Positions 47,531-56,358 are shown, counted from the stretch's first letter. The stretch is 64,000 bases of DNA from Latilactobacillus sakei subsp. sakei DSM 20017 = JCM 1157 (GCF_002370355.1 NZ_AP017929.1:1736001-1800000); one strand, 5' to 3'. Numbers and translations are program-made. Notes: generated by a model not told the origin, from the letters alone.

Positions 47531-48805
47531 TTAACGGTGAATATACATGTAACTGCCGCCATCTGAAAGTGTTGCAGTATTTGGGCCAGCTGCGTTAGCA
47601 AAACCCATCCCGCCTTGCGTAATTGTGACACTGCTGCCACTAACTGATTGAACATACCCAACGTGACCGTACGTAGGATCAGCAGTCCATTGACCACCTA
47701 CAGATTGACCAGGTACAAAGACAATGATTGCACCGGCTGATGGTGTATGATCGACACGGAAGCCAGCTGCTGATGCAGAAGCACCCCATTGACCGCCATT
47801 ACCCCAGTTATTACCAGCCCAAGGTGCAACTTGCTTAACATACCAAGTACATTGACCCCATGCGTATGAGTTGCCAGCAACGTTACCATGTGTGCTACCG
47901 TCGCCTTGGCTATCACTATCGTCATTAGATTTCTTTGATTCACTATTGTCGCTTGTTTTATTTTCAATTTTACTTGAAGTGCTTGCTTTGCTATCGTTTG
48001 AAGTACTTGTTGCTTCTGCTTTATCTGAAGTATCTTTAGTAGAAACAGCAGTCTTTACTACTTTTGTTTCTTTAGCCTTAGTATCGTTAGCAACTTTTAA
48101 AGCAGAAGCAGCTTCATCATATTGTGTTTGTAGCGCTTCTAATGTTGCCTTATTGTCATTAACCTTTTGGTTTAATGCATCTTGTTGTTGATCTGATTTA
48201 GCCTTCATGGCCTTCAAATCAGTTTGTTGTGCTTCAAGACTTGTTTTTTCAGATTGTAAATTAGATTTAGTTGTTTCTTGTTCTGTCATTAAATTTGAGT
48301 ATTCTGCTTTAGCTGCTTTAACATCTTCTAGTGCTGATTTACTTGCTTGGTTCAACTTATTGACTGTGAATGATCTTGCAACAAGATCAGAAAAGTCTTT
48401 TGAGTTTAAGACAAAATCAAAGTAAACATTGCCACTGACAGTGTCCCCTGTTTGTTTTTGTAATGCAACAAGTTGGGCCTTAAGCACTGTCGTTCTTTTT
48501 TGAACTTCAGCTTTTGCGCTTGTGATTTGTGTTTTTAAGGTTGCGATTTTTTGTGTTGATTGATCAATATTTGTTTTAGTCGTTTCAATTTTAGTTGTGT
48601 TATCAGTGATTTGTTGTTGTAGTTTGATATTATCAGCATTGGCTGTTGCAATATCCTTTAATAATTTGGCTGTTTCACTTTTATTATTTGTAATGGCTTC
48701 TTGTGTTTCATCAACTGTTGCTGCATTAGCTGCGACTGTGTTTAGTGCTGAAACGGCTACCATACTCATTACAATTGCACTTGTGATTACTTTTTTGAAA
48801 GACAT
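47531..48805 (-). CDS. Secreted peptidoglycan hydrolase with coiled coil and CHAP domain (PcsB-like)
   Basis: A 424-residue exported protein. A signal peptide ends near AANA (residue ~28). A long coiled coil (~30-245) and a Ser/Lys/Asp-rich linker (~250-300) follow. The C-terminal CHAP domain has the catalytic Cys in GQCTWYVKQ and His in GHVGYVQSV. The architecture matches PcsB/Usp45-type amidases or endopeptidases, which split daughter cells and work with FtsEX. The promoter carries three WalR half-sites, which fits the usual control of this family. No ftsEX in the window. Confidence 0.9.
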   Translation of the reverse strand: MSFKKVITSAIVMSMVAVSALNTVAANAATVDETQEAITNNKSETAKLLKDIATANADNIKLQQQITDNTTKIETTKTNIDQSTQKIATLKTQITSAKAEVQKRTTVLKAQLVALQKQTGDTVSGNVYFDFVLNSKDFSDLVARSFTVNKLNQASKSALEDVKAAKAEYSNLMTEQETTKSNLQSEKTSLEAQQTDLKAMKAKSDQQQDALNQKVNDNKATLEALQTQYDEAASALKVANDTKAKETKVVKTAVSTKDTSDKAEATSTSNDSKASTSSKIENKTSDNSESKKSNDDSDSQGDGSTHGNVAGNSYAWGQCTWYVKQVAPWAGNNWGNGGQWGASASAAGFRVDHTPSAGAIIVFVPGQSVGGQWTADPTYGHVGYVQSVSGSSVTITQGGMGFANAAGPNTATLSDGGSYMYIHR

Positions 48806-48841
48806 TTTTTATAATTACCCCGTGTTTTATTAATAGGTTAT

Positions 48842-48885
48842 AGTATAGACCAATAATGTTACATTCATATTACAACCAAGTTACA
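48842..48885 (-). promoter_or_regulatory. WalR-dependent promoter with three half-sites
   Basis: On the minus strand TGTAAC, 5 bp, TGTAAT, 5 bp, TGTAAC (48885-48858), an extended WalR (YycF/VicR) box TGTWAH-N5-TGTWAH. It overlaps the -35 region (no good -35 hexamer) of a promoter with TATACT at 48847-48842. The arrangement suits activation. Confidence 0.75.
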
Positions 48886-48973
48886 ACCATAAGTCTACTT
48901 CATCAAAAAACCACTCATACCAACAGTTAAGGGACGTAACAGTTATTTCAAGTACCACTATTACTTTGATACT

Positions 48974-49027
48974 AAAAAGAGCACCAATCAGCTAGCGATT
49001 AAAAACTAACTAATTGGTGCTCTTTTT
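48974..49027 (-). terminator. Terminator of the OatA-like gene
   Basis: AAAAAGAGCACCAAT/ATTGGTGCTCTTTTT with an interrupted inner AG..TAG/CTA..CT continuation. Confidence 0.85.
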
Positions 49028-49031
49028 GAAA

Positions 49032-50849
49032 TTATGCTTTAACGGTCTTCTTACCAGCCGTCTTAATGGCATCATTAATGCCCTTAGTATATAAAATATT
49101 GCCTTTTTCAATGCCACCGAAATGCGTCCCATCAGTGCCTTCAAAAACTTCTGGATGGCTAGCAGCAATCTTATTCCAATCCGTCACCGTGATAAATGGG
49201 TATTTAGCCGGTAACGTCCGTTCATAGACTGCGATTTTGGTACTATCATAAGTCGCATCCGCATGACCATCGTAAGGGGTCATAAAAATTAGACGATGTC
49301 CTTTTTTCAAATCATGAATAATCTTATCGATTTGTTCTTTGAAATCTGGAAAAGCATTCGTCCCGATACAGATCACGACATATTCTCGCAATTGATTATT
49401 GTTTTGTTGATTCATCAATACGTCATACGCCTGGTCCATTCGACGGTTACCTTCAGCGTTAATGTCACTATTTTTAACGTGTTCTAATAAGTAACTCCGT
49501 GCGCCTAATGTGACACTGTCACCGATAATACTAATGCCTTGGGGCACATTATAGTTAGTTTGGCTAACTGGCACCGTTTGTTTGGGTTGACTAACCTTAG
49601 CGTGAACCGCCTGAATTTGATCAGCGTCCTGATAAAGATTACCGACCCAGAGATGTTGTTCCAAAGAAGACATATGTGGTGCGTCAACTGCATAGTTGGC
49701 TGTCACCACACCTAAAATCACCATCGCAAACAACAACGGACCACCGACCGCCTTTTGGTAAGCAACTGGTTTGCCCATCAAAAGCGGTTCGATGTAATAA
49801 TAAGACAGTGTTGAGAAAATAACCGAGCCAATTAAGGCCGCCACGACTGCTTTAATATTATTGTTAAAGTAACTTAAAAAGATAATGTACAATGGCCAGT
49901 GGAAAAGATACATTGCATAGCTAATATCCGCTAGATAAGTAATGAAGCGTGGTTCAGCCACGTTGGGTGCTTTATCATGCAATAGACGTGCAAAAATAAT
50001 GAGACATCCTGTGATTAAACTCCCTAGTAAGATGCCATAAGCATACGTACTAGCTTGATCAAACTTCATACGCGTTCCTAAACCAAATAATAACAACGCA
50101 CTGACCACGAAACCAATTAATGGTGTCTTCCAGGCCAAGTGACTCGTTAATTGATTAAAGCCTTGTGCTGATTGACCAACCCCACAAAAGCTCCCAATCA
50201 TCGCACCGACAAAGAATGGATAACCATGCGTTAAACTTGAGAAATAAATTGGTGAATATTCAGATAAACCTTTAATTTGCGTAAACATTGATAGAAAGCT
50301 AACGGCAAATAAAACAAACGAAACACTGAAGATAGCCGTTCTGAAATACTTCGCACTTTTGACAGTTCTTGAAACAAGATAGACAATTAAGCCCCAAATT
50401 AAATAAAAATGCATTTCAACTGCTAATGACCAAGTATGCACAAATAAGTGCGGAATGAAATTAGTTTCATAGCTGCCACCTGTACTAATTTCATAAAAAT
50501 TCGTCGTAAAACTTAAAGTGGCGGTAATTTGTTTCGTTAAGTTCGTTCTTAAATCCGGATTCGCAATTAAAGACAGTGGCACCGCGATTAGAACCATTAA
50601 TAATAATGGCGGAAAAATCCGGTTAAACCGACGCCGATAAAATGCCCATAGTTTCACTTTATCGCGCCGGATAAATTCATCAATAAATAGTGCTGTGATT
50701 AAGTAACCTGAAAAGGTAAAAAAGACATCAACCCCAACAAAGCCACCGGCATATCTTGTTTTAAAATAGTGATAGTATAAAACCATCCCTAGGCCAAAAA
50801 TGCGAATTAAACTAAACCATCTAATTCTTGCTTTCTTGATACTTCCCAT
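49032..50849 (-). CDS. Membrane O-acetyltransferase with SGNH domain (OatA-like)
   Basis: A 605-residue protein of the acyltransferase-3 plus SGNH type. About 10-11 membrane helices (~15-385) carry the family motifs YYHYF (His), GGFVGVDVFFTFSGYLI, RRRFNRIFPP and HTWSLAVEMHFYL. The extracellular SGNH domain has GDSVTLGARSYL (Ser), IGTNA (Asn) and DGTHFGG (Asp/His). These enzymes O-acetylate peptidoglycan sugars and give lysozyme resistance; which sugar cannot be told. The start overlaps the MORN gene by 29 bp, with GGGGGA upstream. It is followed by the CHAP hydrolase gene. Confidence 0.88.
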   Translation of the reverse strand: MGSIKKARIRWFSLIRIFGLGMVLYYHYFKTRYAGGFVGVDVFFTFSGYLITALFIDEFIRRDKVKLWAFYRRRFNRIFPPLLLMVLIAVPLSLIANPDLRTNLTKQITATLSFTTNFYEISTGGSYETNFIPHLFVHTWSLAVEMHFYLIWGLIVYLVSRTVKSAKYFRTAIFSVSFVLFAVSFLSMFTQIKGLSEYSPIYFSSLTHGYPFFVGAMIGSFCGVGQSAQGFNQLTSHLAWKTPLIGFVVSALLLFGLGTRMKFDQASTYAYGILLGSLITGCLIIFARLLHDKAPNVAEPRFITYLADISYAMYLFHWPLYIIFLSYFNNNIKAVVAALIGSVIFSTLSYYYIEPLLMGKPVAYQKAVGGPLLFAMVILGVVTANYAVDAPHMSSLEQHLWVGNLYQDADQIQAVHAKVSQPKQTVPVSQTNYNVPQGISIIGDSVTLGARSYLLEHVKNSDINAEGNRRMDQAYDVLMNQQNNNQLREYVVICIGTNAFPDFKEQIDKIIHDLKKGHRLIFMTPYDGHADATYDSTKIAVYERTLPAKYPFITVTDWNKIAASHPEVFEGTDGTHFGGIEKGNILYTKGINDAIKTAGKKTVKA

Positions 50850-51219
50850 TAACGAGATCCCCCTTATAAGTCACATGGTTTTTCTTCAGTTCACCTTTAC
50901 CATAAGGTGCACCCGCTTTAAATTGGCCTTTATACTGCCAACCTTCATGAGAAATAAATTGACCAGCGCCTTCAAACCGACCATTTTTAAATTGGCCGGT
51001 ATAATAGTCGCCATTTTTTAACATTAGTTTGCCATCACCACTGAAACGGCCCTTTTCAACCGCCCCACGATACTGCAATCGATCACGATCTAAGTTGATC
51101 GACTGCACCCCACTATCGCGTGGCTTCAATGTAATCACTAAACACACAAAAACAATTAACAAAAGGATGCTCAACATAATGTTTGAGCCCTTTGAGAAAA
51201 ACAGTTTGACCTGTTGCAT
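50821..51219 (-). CDS. Membrane-anchored MORN-repeat protein
   Basis: A 132-residue protein. One N-terminal membrane helix (residues ~14-31, MLSILLLIVFVCLVITL) precedes about four MORN-type repeats with the pattern YxGxxxxGxxxGxGxL (YRGAVEKGRFSGDGKLML, YYTGQFKNGRFEGAGQF, YKGQFKAGAPYGKGEL, YKGDLVNGKY). Orientation would place the repeats outside. Bacterial MORN proteins are poorly understood. The 3' end overlaps the OatA-like gene, so the two are coupled and may work together at the wall. GGAGTAGGTG precedes the ATG. Confidence 0.8.
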   Translation of the reverse strand: MQQVKLFFSKGSNIMLSILLLIVFVCLVITLKPRDSGVQSINLDRDRLQYRGAVEKGRFSGDGKLMLKNGDYYTGQFKNGRFEGAGQFISHEGWQYKGQFKAGAPYGKGELKKNHVTYKGDLVNGKYQESKN

Positions 51220-51417
51220 TTCACCTACTCCTCCTCAAAATAAACCACCCTAACAGTAATAACCATTATCTTTAGCCAAATCCCAACAAAACTACCTCCC
51301 GTGGATTTGTTCGCATCATAAAGCATGTCAACTTTATCATAATTTAGATGTGCTGCCAATCCAGTATTTTAAAAACTCATCTATCATTAACTATTCATTA
51401 TTCCTGATGAAGGCATC
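51220..51417. other. Intergenic region, no gene seen
   Basis: About 200 bp between the thioesterase terminator and the MORN gene. It should hold the promoter of the MORN-oat pair. TTGACA is present on the minus strand near 51331 but without a convincing -10 at the right distance. Confidence 0.4.
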
Positions 51418-51451
51418 AAAAAAGCTAGTCACTAAAGTGGCTAGCTTTTTC
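51418..51451 (-). terminator. Terminator of the thioesterase gene
   Basis: AAAAAGCTAG/CTAGCTTTTT outer stem with partial inner pairing, on both strands AT-flanked. Confidence 0.8.
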
Positions 51452-51453
51452 GG

Positions 51454-51963
51454 TTAATAATCCCATGGATAATCGAGATTAATTTGTTGATTAAAGGCTT
51501 GTTGATTTTTAAAATTAGCTAAGCGCTGTACTTTTCTTTGGCTATAACCCGCACAGATAAATTCTTCCTCTGCCGTCGTTGGTGCAATCTCTGGTAAGTT
51601 CGGCGTTTTTTCCGTCGTGACAAAGGTTAAAAAAGCCGTCAAACCTAAGAAACGCTCCCCAGTTTGTAGATGTTCACCAATAATTTTTGTAAAAACTTCA
51701 ATTGAGCGGTGACCAACACCAACGACGTAACTTTCGATACACAACGAATCCTGTAATTTAAACGGCGCAATAAAATTTAATTGGTCAATACTGGCCGTCA
51801 CGGTTTCAACACGGGCTAAGCGGCTCGCCGCAATTGACGCCGCGCCATCTAGTAATTCCAATAGTCGCCCACCATAGACCGTCTCGTGTTCGTTTAAATC
51901 GCTCGCAAACACTCGATGATTGCTAATTGATAAGGTTTGTCGACAAGTGATTGTTTCTGTCAT
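51454..51963 (-). CDS. Hotdog-fold acyl-CoA thioesterase (YkhA/BACH type)
   Basis: A 169-residue hotdog protein. The family pattern is DLNEHETVYGGRLLELLDGAASIAASRLA, with the Asn-Glu region and the long helix, then SIDQLNFIAPFKLQDSLCIESYVVGVGHRSIEVF. Such enzymes hydrolyse acyl-CoA; the chain length is unknown. It lies 20 bp after pepX on the same strand and is probably cotranscribed with it. Confidence 0.85.
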   Translation of the reverse strand: MTETITCRQTLSISNHRVFASDLNEHETVYGGRLLELLDGAASIAASRLARVETVTASIDQLNFIAPFKLQDSLCIESYVVGVGHRSIEVFTKIIGEHLQTGERFLGLTAFLTFVTTEKTPNLPEIAPTTAEEEFICAGYSQRKVQRLANFKNQQAFNQQINLDYPWDY

Positions 51964-51983
51964 TCAAAACGCTCCATTCACAA

Positions 51984-54395
51984 TTAATCCAAGGTAGGAA
52001 TTACTAAGCGACTCGCACCTAGATCCACTTGGTATTGGTTTTGTTGTTCTTCCCGCAAGGTCATCCCCATATCAGTCGCATAGATTACCAAACCTAATTG
52101 ATGTCCTGCTGCTAAATGGTAATGCGTTGGTTGTAAGTCTAGTTGCACCTCATAAAAAGTACCTGCATCGACTGTCTCGGTTTGATAGCTATTGTGACGA
52201 TTCTGTAAATTGAGATGGCCCTTAGTGATCAATTGATAAGGACTAAGTGCGCCTAATTTGAATTCCTTCAAATCATCATAGCGCCAGTGATAACCTAATT
52301 GTTGCCCTTTAGCGGCCAAAATAGCTGGTGTTGTGCCTAAGCGGCTAAATAAACCGTAATCAACCAACATAACACTCAACAAACCACGATCGGTATTGAC
52401 CGCAACTTTCGTTTTCAACTGTACCCGCCCATCAATCACCAATTGCTTCGATTGCGCCGGTGACAACAATAATAAGCGATTTTGCGTAAAGTCAGATTGT
52501 GGTGCTAATAATTGATCCTGCCAAGCAGCCTCACTGAGATGCTGTTTTTTAAACACGGCAACACCATCATCGCTGAAATCTGCTACAGGGGTCGTTGGCG
52601 TTTGATCTAACCCTAGATGTTCTGGATCATTTAAGAAATAAGTTTGACGTGGATTCTTAGGGTTTAACCAATCATCTTGGGTATGCCAGGTCGCTTCTTG
52701 CGTATTATCTTGAATTGTCACCGTTGGTAAGATTTCTGGTGCATGATTATCGATATCTAACAACTGATAACTCAACCATAGGTTCATCATATCTGTAAAA
52801 TCAATCGATTGGATATTATTCATATAGATATGTTGTCCTTGGTGTAAAAAGAGTTTCTTTTCGATTGGTAGTTGCCGTAAGTCATCCCACAGTGCGCCGG
52901 CATTTTGTAATTTAACGTTCCAATCATTTAAACCATGGACTAAAACGACATCACAATTGATTTTTTGAACATTATCCCGGTAATTACGTTCGGCCCAAAA
53001 GGCGTTGTAATTCCCTGTAATCCGATCTTGACCTTCTCGTAAAGCTGTTAACTGCTCTTCAAAAAGTGCGCCGGATTTAGCGTGATCTGCTGCATCCATC
53101 TCTCTAGTTTGACAGAGTTTCGCTAAAACATCTGCATCTTCACCTTGGCAATCAACAGGGGCCACTACTAAGCCATTTTCACGGTAGTAATCATACCAAC
53201 TGGAGATGGCTGCTTCCGCAATCACAGTTTTCAATCCTTCAACACCGGTTGTCGCGGCCGCAGTCGCCAACGTCCCTAAATAAGACTTCCCAGTCATAGC
53301 GACTTTTTGATTACACCACCAAGCCTTAATTTCAATCCGATCTGTTTTGTTAGTATAAGCACGACGATTACCCGCTAACCATTCAATAATCGCGGTGGTT
53401 GAGGCTGTTTCTTCTGGTGAGCCACACGTCCGCATGCCATCTGAACCCCGAGTCCCGATACCGCCAGCATAAACCGTCGCAAACCCCCGTGCTAAGAAAT
53501 AATCATTTAACAGGTAGTTACTATCATCAGCGGCTTCTAATTCCGTTTCAGTCGTTTCTCCGAGTGGTTCTCTAGCAGCTGGTACAGATTGATTGGTCCC
53601 AGTCTTCAAATCCGCCAAGTTAGGTTGAATGGCCGCCTTAGCTTGAATAGGCACATCAACGTTGTGTAGATCGGCATCGACATCATTAGTGCCTTTGTAA
53701 TAAGGACTGGCAGTATATAAGACCGGTACACGTAGGCCTTTTTCAGTTTCCTTAGGTCTAAAGATTGTCGTTTCGAGCAAGTCAAGATGCCCATCTAAAT
53801 CGGTATCCAAACTTGATTCAACATAAACCACTTCACGAATAAAGTTTTGCGTATCAAAAACCGGTTGGGTTTTACCATTAAAGATTAAGAACTCGGGTGC
53901 GGTCGCCTTTTGCCAATGCGCAAAGAAACCACGATTAGCCAAACAATCTAAATAAAGCAACCCGTTTTGACTGCGGGTCGTTAATAAGAGGTAGACAGCT
54001 TCTAAAAAGAGTTCTTGGGTTAATACCGGTTGATCAACATAGGGTATCCCGACTTTTGCCATGAATCGCCGAGGGTGATTAAATTGAAAATCAGTTGTCA
54101 CCTTAAACCCTAGCAACTGCAATGCAATATTATAAAACGTCCGCTGATCAAACGATGTTGAAATGCCTGCCAAATAATCGGCTAAGTTTAAACTAGCCGT
54201 CGCCTGAATTTTTTGCATTTGTTCATTTTGAGCCGTTTTTGAGTGGGCCTCTGGGAAGAACCGTGCGAATATTTGTTGTGCTAACGCTTGAACTGACAAT
54301 GCTTCATAACCTTCATCAAGGAGCTTAATCCGTTGTAAGGCCTTTATTTGTTCCGAATAAGTGGTTGTTAACCGTGCAAACTGATTTAATTTCAT
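51984..54395 (-). CDS. pepX: Xaa-Pro dipeptidyl-peptidase
   Basis: An 803-residue S15 peptidase that removes X-Pro dipeptides, a key step in casein and meat peptide use by lactic acid bacteria. The nucleophile motif is MTGKSYLGTLATAAATTG. Also visible are PVLYTASPYYKGTND, VYAGGIGTRGSDGMRTCGSPEE, VVLVHGLNDWNVK with the acid and FLHQGQHIY with the His. The length is typical. No signal peptide, so it is cytoplasmic. Divergent from tRNA-Arg. Confidence 0.95.
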   Translation of the reverse strand: MKLNQFARLTTTYSEQIKALQRIKLLDEGYEALSVQALAQQIFARFFPEAHSKTAQNEQMQKIQATASLNLADYLAGISTSFDQRTFYNIALQLLGFKVTTDFQFNHPRRFMAKVGIPYVDQPVLTQELFLEAVYLLLTTRSQNGLLYLDCLANRGFFAHWQKATAPEFLIFNGKTQPVFDTQNFIREVVYVESSLDTDLDGHLDLLETTIFRPKETEKGLRVPVLYTASPYYKGTNDVDADLHNVDVPIQAKAAIQPNLADLKTGTNQSVPAAREPLGETTETELEAADDSNYLLNDYFLARGFATVYAGGIGTRGSDGMRTCGSPEETASTTAIIEWLAGNRRAYTNKTDRIEIKAWWCNQKVAMTGKSYLGTLATAAATTGVEGLKTVIAEAAISSWYDYYRENGLVVAPVDCQGEDADVLAKLCQTREMDAADHAKSGALFEEQLTALREGQDRITGNYNAFWAERNYRDNVQKINCDVVLVHGLNDWNVKLQNAGALWDDLRQLPIEKKLFLHQGQHIYMNNIQSIDFTDMMNLWLSYQLLDIDNHAPEILPTVTIQDNTQEATWHTQDDWLNPKNPRQTYFLNDPEHLGLDQTPTTPVADFSDDGVAVFKKQHLSEAAWQDQLLAPQSDFTQNRLLLLSPAQSKQLVIDGRVQLKTKVAVNTDRGLLSVMLVDYGLFSRLGTTPAILAAKGQQLGYHWRYDDLKEFKLGALSPYQLITKGHLNLQNRHNSYQTETVDAGTFYEVQLDLQPTHYHLAAGHQLGLVIYATDMGMTLREEQQNQYQVDLGASRLVIPTLD

Positions 54396-54423
54396 TTTTT
54401 TACCCCATTTCTGCGAATTTCAA

Positions 54424-54453
54424 TTGACATCAGATACTTCAATTGCTTATAAT
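54424..54453 (+). promoter_or_regulatory. Promoter of tRNA-Arg
   Basis: A consensus TTGACA at 54424-54429 and TATAAT at 54448-54453 with an 18-bp spacer. Confidence 0.8.
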
Positions 54454-54498
54454 ATAGCATGTTGCTTGATATTCTAAAAGCAATAACCAATCTTTTTT

Positions 54499-54572
54499 GT
54501 CATAGTAGCTCAGCTGGATAGAGCAACGGTCTTCTAAACCGTAGGTCGCGAGTTCGAATCTCGCCTGTGACA
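54499..54572 (+). tRNA. tRNA-Arg (anticodon UCU)
   Basis: A 74-nt cloverleaf: acceptor GTCATAG/CTGTGAC, D-arm AGCTCAGCTGGATAGAGC-type, anticodon arm ACGGT-CTTCTAA-ACCGT with TCT, T-arm with GTTCGAATC and A discriminator. It reads AGA codons. CCA is not encoded. It stands alone with its own promoter and terminator. Confidence 0.95.
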
Positions 54573-54656
54573 TTTTAGCGTCATTCGGTACAATTCTAAT
54601 AGATGGGAACGTTGTTAAATCAACGTTCTCATCTATTTTTTTATACGCTAAAATGT
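54570..54656. repeat. 12-bp inverted repeat around the tRNA terminator
   Basis: ACATTTTAGCGT at 54570-54581 is exactly complementary to ACGCTAAAATGT at 54645-54656. The left arm uses the last three bases of the tRNA. It encloses the terminator hairpin. Confidence 0.8.
54601..54642 (+). terminator. Terminator of tRNA-Arg
   Basis: AGATGGGAACGTTG/CAACGTTCTCATCT stem (one mismatch), 6-nt loop and T-run. The remaining ~120 bp to the usp gene is AT-rich with its promoter not clearly seen. Confidence 0.9.
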
Positions 54657-54777
54657 TAAAAAAACACAGTTACCACAATTTAACCACAATTTTCGGCGTA
54701 AGCGTTTAAATTGTTTAAAGCCCGGCAGCCTAATATACTAATGTTAACAATCAGCTATTTAGAAAGGACGTTATCTT

Positions 54778-55215
54778 ATGTCAACAACATATCAAAAAAT
54801 CCTTGTCGGTGTCGACGGTTCCGATATGGCTAATAAAGCTTTTATGGAAGCTGTTGAAATTGCTAAAAGAAATAACGCTGAATTATTTGTCGCCCGAATT
54901 GTCCCGAATGATATTTTCGTCTCGCCAGATGCGAGTATGTACGCCAAGGTGACCGCTTTGGAGAAAGATCGGGTAAAATCTCAACTCGCCGCTAACGTGC
55001 GTTACGCGCACAACCACGGCCTTGAAAAGATTACCCCAATTCTAGAAGTTGCTTCTCCTAAAAAAGAAATTGCGATTCGCATCCCTGAGGAATTTGGCAT
55101 TGACCTCATCGTCTTAGGGATTACCGGTAAAGGCGCTATTGAACGAATGCTAGTCGGTTCGGTCGCCCAATACGTCAGCAGCCACGCTAAAGCTAACGTT
55201 TTGTTGGTGAAATAA
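54778..55215 (+). CDS. Universal stress protein (UspA family)
   Basis: A 145-residue UspA-type protein. It has ILVGVDGSDMANKAFMEAV at the start and the ATP-binding pattern G-x2-G-x9-G-S as GITGKGAIERMLVGSVAQYV near the end, followed by ANVLLVK. It is therefore probably of the ATP-binding subclass. AAAGGAC lies ahead of the ATG. It is monocistronic, convergent with the PadR operon. Confidence 0.93.
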   Translation: MSTTYQKILVGVDGSDMANKAFMEAVEIAKRNNAELFVARIVPNDIFVSPDASMYAKVTALEKDRVKSQLAANVRYAHNHGLEKITPILEVASPKKEIAIRIPEEFGIDLIVLGITGKGAIERMLVGSVAQYVSSHAKANVLLVK

Positions 55216-55221
55216 GGGTTT

Positions 55222-55265
55222 AAAAAGGCACGTCCTACAAAATTCTGTAGTACGTGCCTTTTTTG
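55222..55265. terminator. Bidirectional terminator after usp
   Basis: AAAAAGGCACGT..TACA/TGTA..ACGTGCCTTTTT with a 6-nt loop. It serves both usp and the converging PadR operon. Confidence 0.85.
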
Positions 55266-55270
55266 TTATC

Positions 55271-55429
55271 CTAAAAATTAAACGTTCTAAACCAATCATG
55301 ATTGCCCTGCTCTTGAAAAATATGACTATCAAAACCACCAAGCGCATAACTCACGCCCATGATCACCAATCCAATCACAACCATCAATAACCCAATTTTA
55401 AACCAATTCATTCGAATTTTTGCGAACAT
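55271..55429 (-). CDS. Short membrane protein, possibly a truncated DUF4097 gene
   Basis: A 52-residue frame that starts directly after the stop of the DUF1700 gene (TAG then ATG). It encodes a basic N-terminus (MFAKIRMNWFK), one membrane helix (IGLLMVVIGLVIMGVSYALGG) and a short tail ending HDWFRTFNF. The third gene of PadR/DUF1700 operons is usually a DUF4097 protein, which starts with such a helix and then has a beta-helix domain of ~200 residues. Here only the start is present before the terminator. A genuine small protein is the alternative. Confidence 0.5.
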   Translation of the reverse strand: MFAKIRMNWFKIGLLMVVIGLVIMGVSYALGGFDSHIFQEQGNHDWFRTFNF

Positions 55430-56029
55430 CTATGCCACCGCCTTTGATTGTCTTTTACTTTTCCGAATCAACCACCGTGTTAAGCCGATTGAAAATTGCA
55501 CAATATATTTCGAAAAATACCACGTTAAACCGCCGATTAAGATGCCAACACCCACCATCGCAAAACTAATACCAAGTTGCATCATGCCGACTACTGCGCC
55601 TTCGTTTAACGTGACAAAACATGAAAAAACTAAGCTAACGGCCCCACCAATGATGCTAGCAACCGCCAGCGTACCACCGATAAAAGGCCCAATCCATAGT
55701 AATAAATAACCAACCGCGAGTAAAACAATTGCGGTTAACAACAAACTACCCCAAAGTGGCGAACCCAACACCAACAACACGACCAACGTTACTAACAATA
55801 CCGGCGACATTCTTTTGTGTTGAACCTGTGTTGGTTGAAACTGATCTGCTAATTGACTAGCGATTTGATGAGGTGTCTCTAAACTAGCAATTACGGCCGC
55901 CTCAGTTTCACCGCCTTCAATACGATCATCAATCAATTCATCGTAATAATCAATTGTATTGGCAGCATCACTCACACCATAGCTTGTTAAAGCAGCTGCT
56001 AAGTCTTTGATAAAGTCATTTTTAGTCAT
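55430..56029 (-). CDS. DUF1700 (HAAS domain) membrane protein
   Basis: A 199-residue protein. The N-terminal HAAS domain (~1-65: MTKNDFIKDLAAALTSYGV...TIDYYDELIDDRIEGG) is followed by about four membrane helices (~75-185) and a basic tail. HAAS proteins typically accompany PadR regulators and are thought to act as their partners in membrane stress sensing. The start overlaps the padR stop by one base. Confidence 0.85.
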   Translation of the reverse strand: MTKNDFIKDLAAALTSYGVSDAANTIDYYDELIDDRIEGGETEAAVIASLETPHQIASQLADQFQPTQVQHKRMSPVLLVTLVVLLVLGSPLWGSLLLTAIVLLAVGYLLLWIGPFIGGTLAVASIIGGAVSLVFSCFVTLNEGAVVGMMQLGISFAMVGVGILIGGLTWYFSKYIVQFSIGLTRWLIRKSKRQSKAVA

Positions 56030-56337
56030 TATGCTTCTCCTTTAATATACTCATAGATTGCTGTTACTTGCGTCCATTCATTTAAAAACTGTTCAATCGC
56101 AGCCGCCCCAATCGGTGTTAGATGGAAATATTTCCGTAAACGTCCGTTATGAGCTACCTGATAACTTTCAATCTGTTCTTGTTTTTCGAGCCGTTTTAAG
56201 ATGGGATACAAAGTTGAATCAGAGATTTCAATGACGCTTGAAGTATCTTTAATAATCTGATAGCCATACGAATCGGCTTTTTTAAGCGTTGCTAAAACAC
56301 AAAATTCTAACAACCCCTTCTTTAATTGCGCGTTCAT
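56029..56337 (-). CDS. PadR family transcriptional regulator
   Basis: A 102-residue PadR winged-helix repressor of the short (s1) type: LKKGLLEFCVLATLKKADSYGYQII, SDSTLYPILKRLEKQEQIESYQV with the recognition helix, then GRLRKYFHLTPIGAAAIEQFLNEW. It probably represses its own operon through the operator in the promoter. First gene of the operon. Confidence 0.92.
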   Translation of the reverse strand: MNAQLKKGLLEFCVLATLKKADSYGYQIIKDTSSVIEISDSTLYPILKRLEKQEQIESYQVAHNGRLRKYFHLTPIGAAAIEQFLNEWTQVTAIYEYIKGEA

Positions 56338-56358
56338 GTCATCATCCTTTCAAAATAT

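Noticed and set aside
54499-54777. Prophage or island attachment site at tRNA-Arg
   Set aside because: No integrase, no repeat of the tRNA 3' end and no atypical genes nearby; usp and pepX are ordinary neighbours.
54573-54777. Lacto-usp type RNA near the usp gene
   Set aside because: The space between the tRNA terminator and usp is too short and I could not recognise any larger conserved fold.
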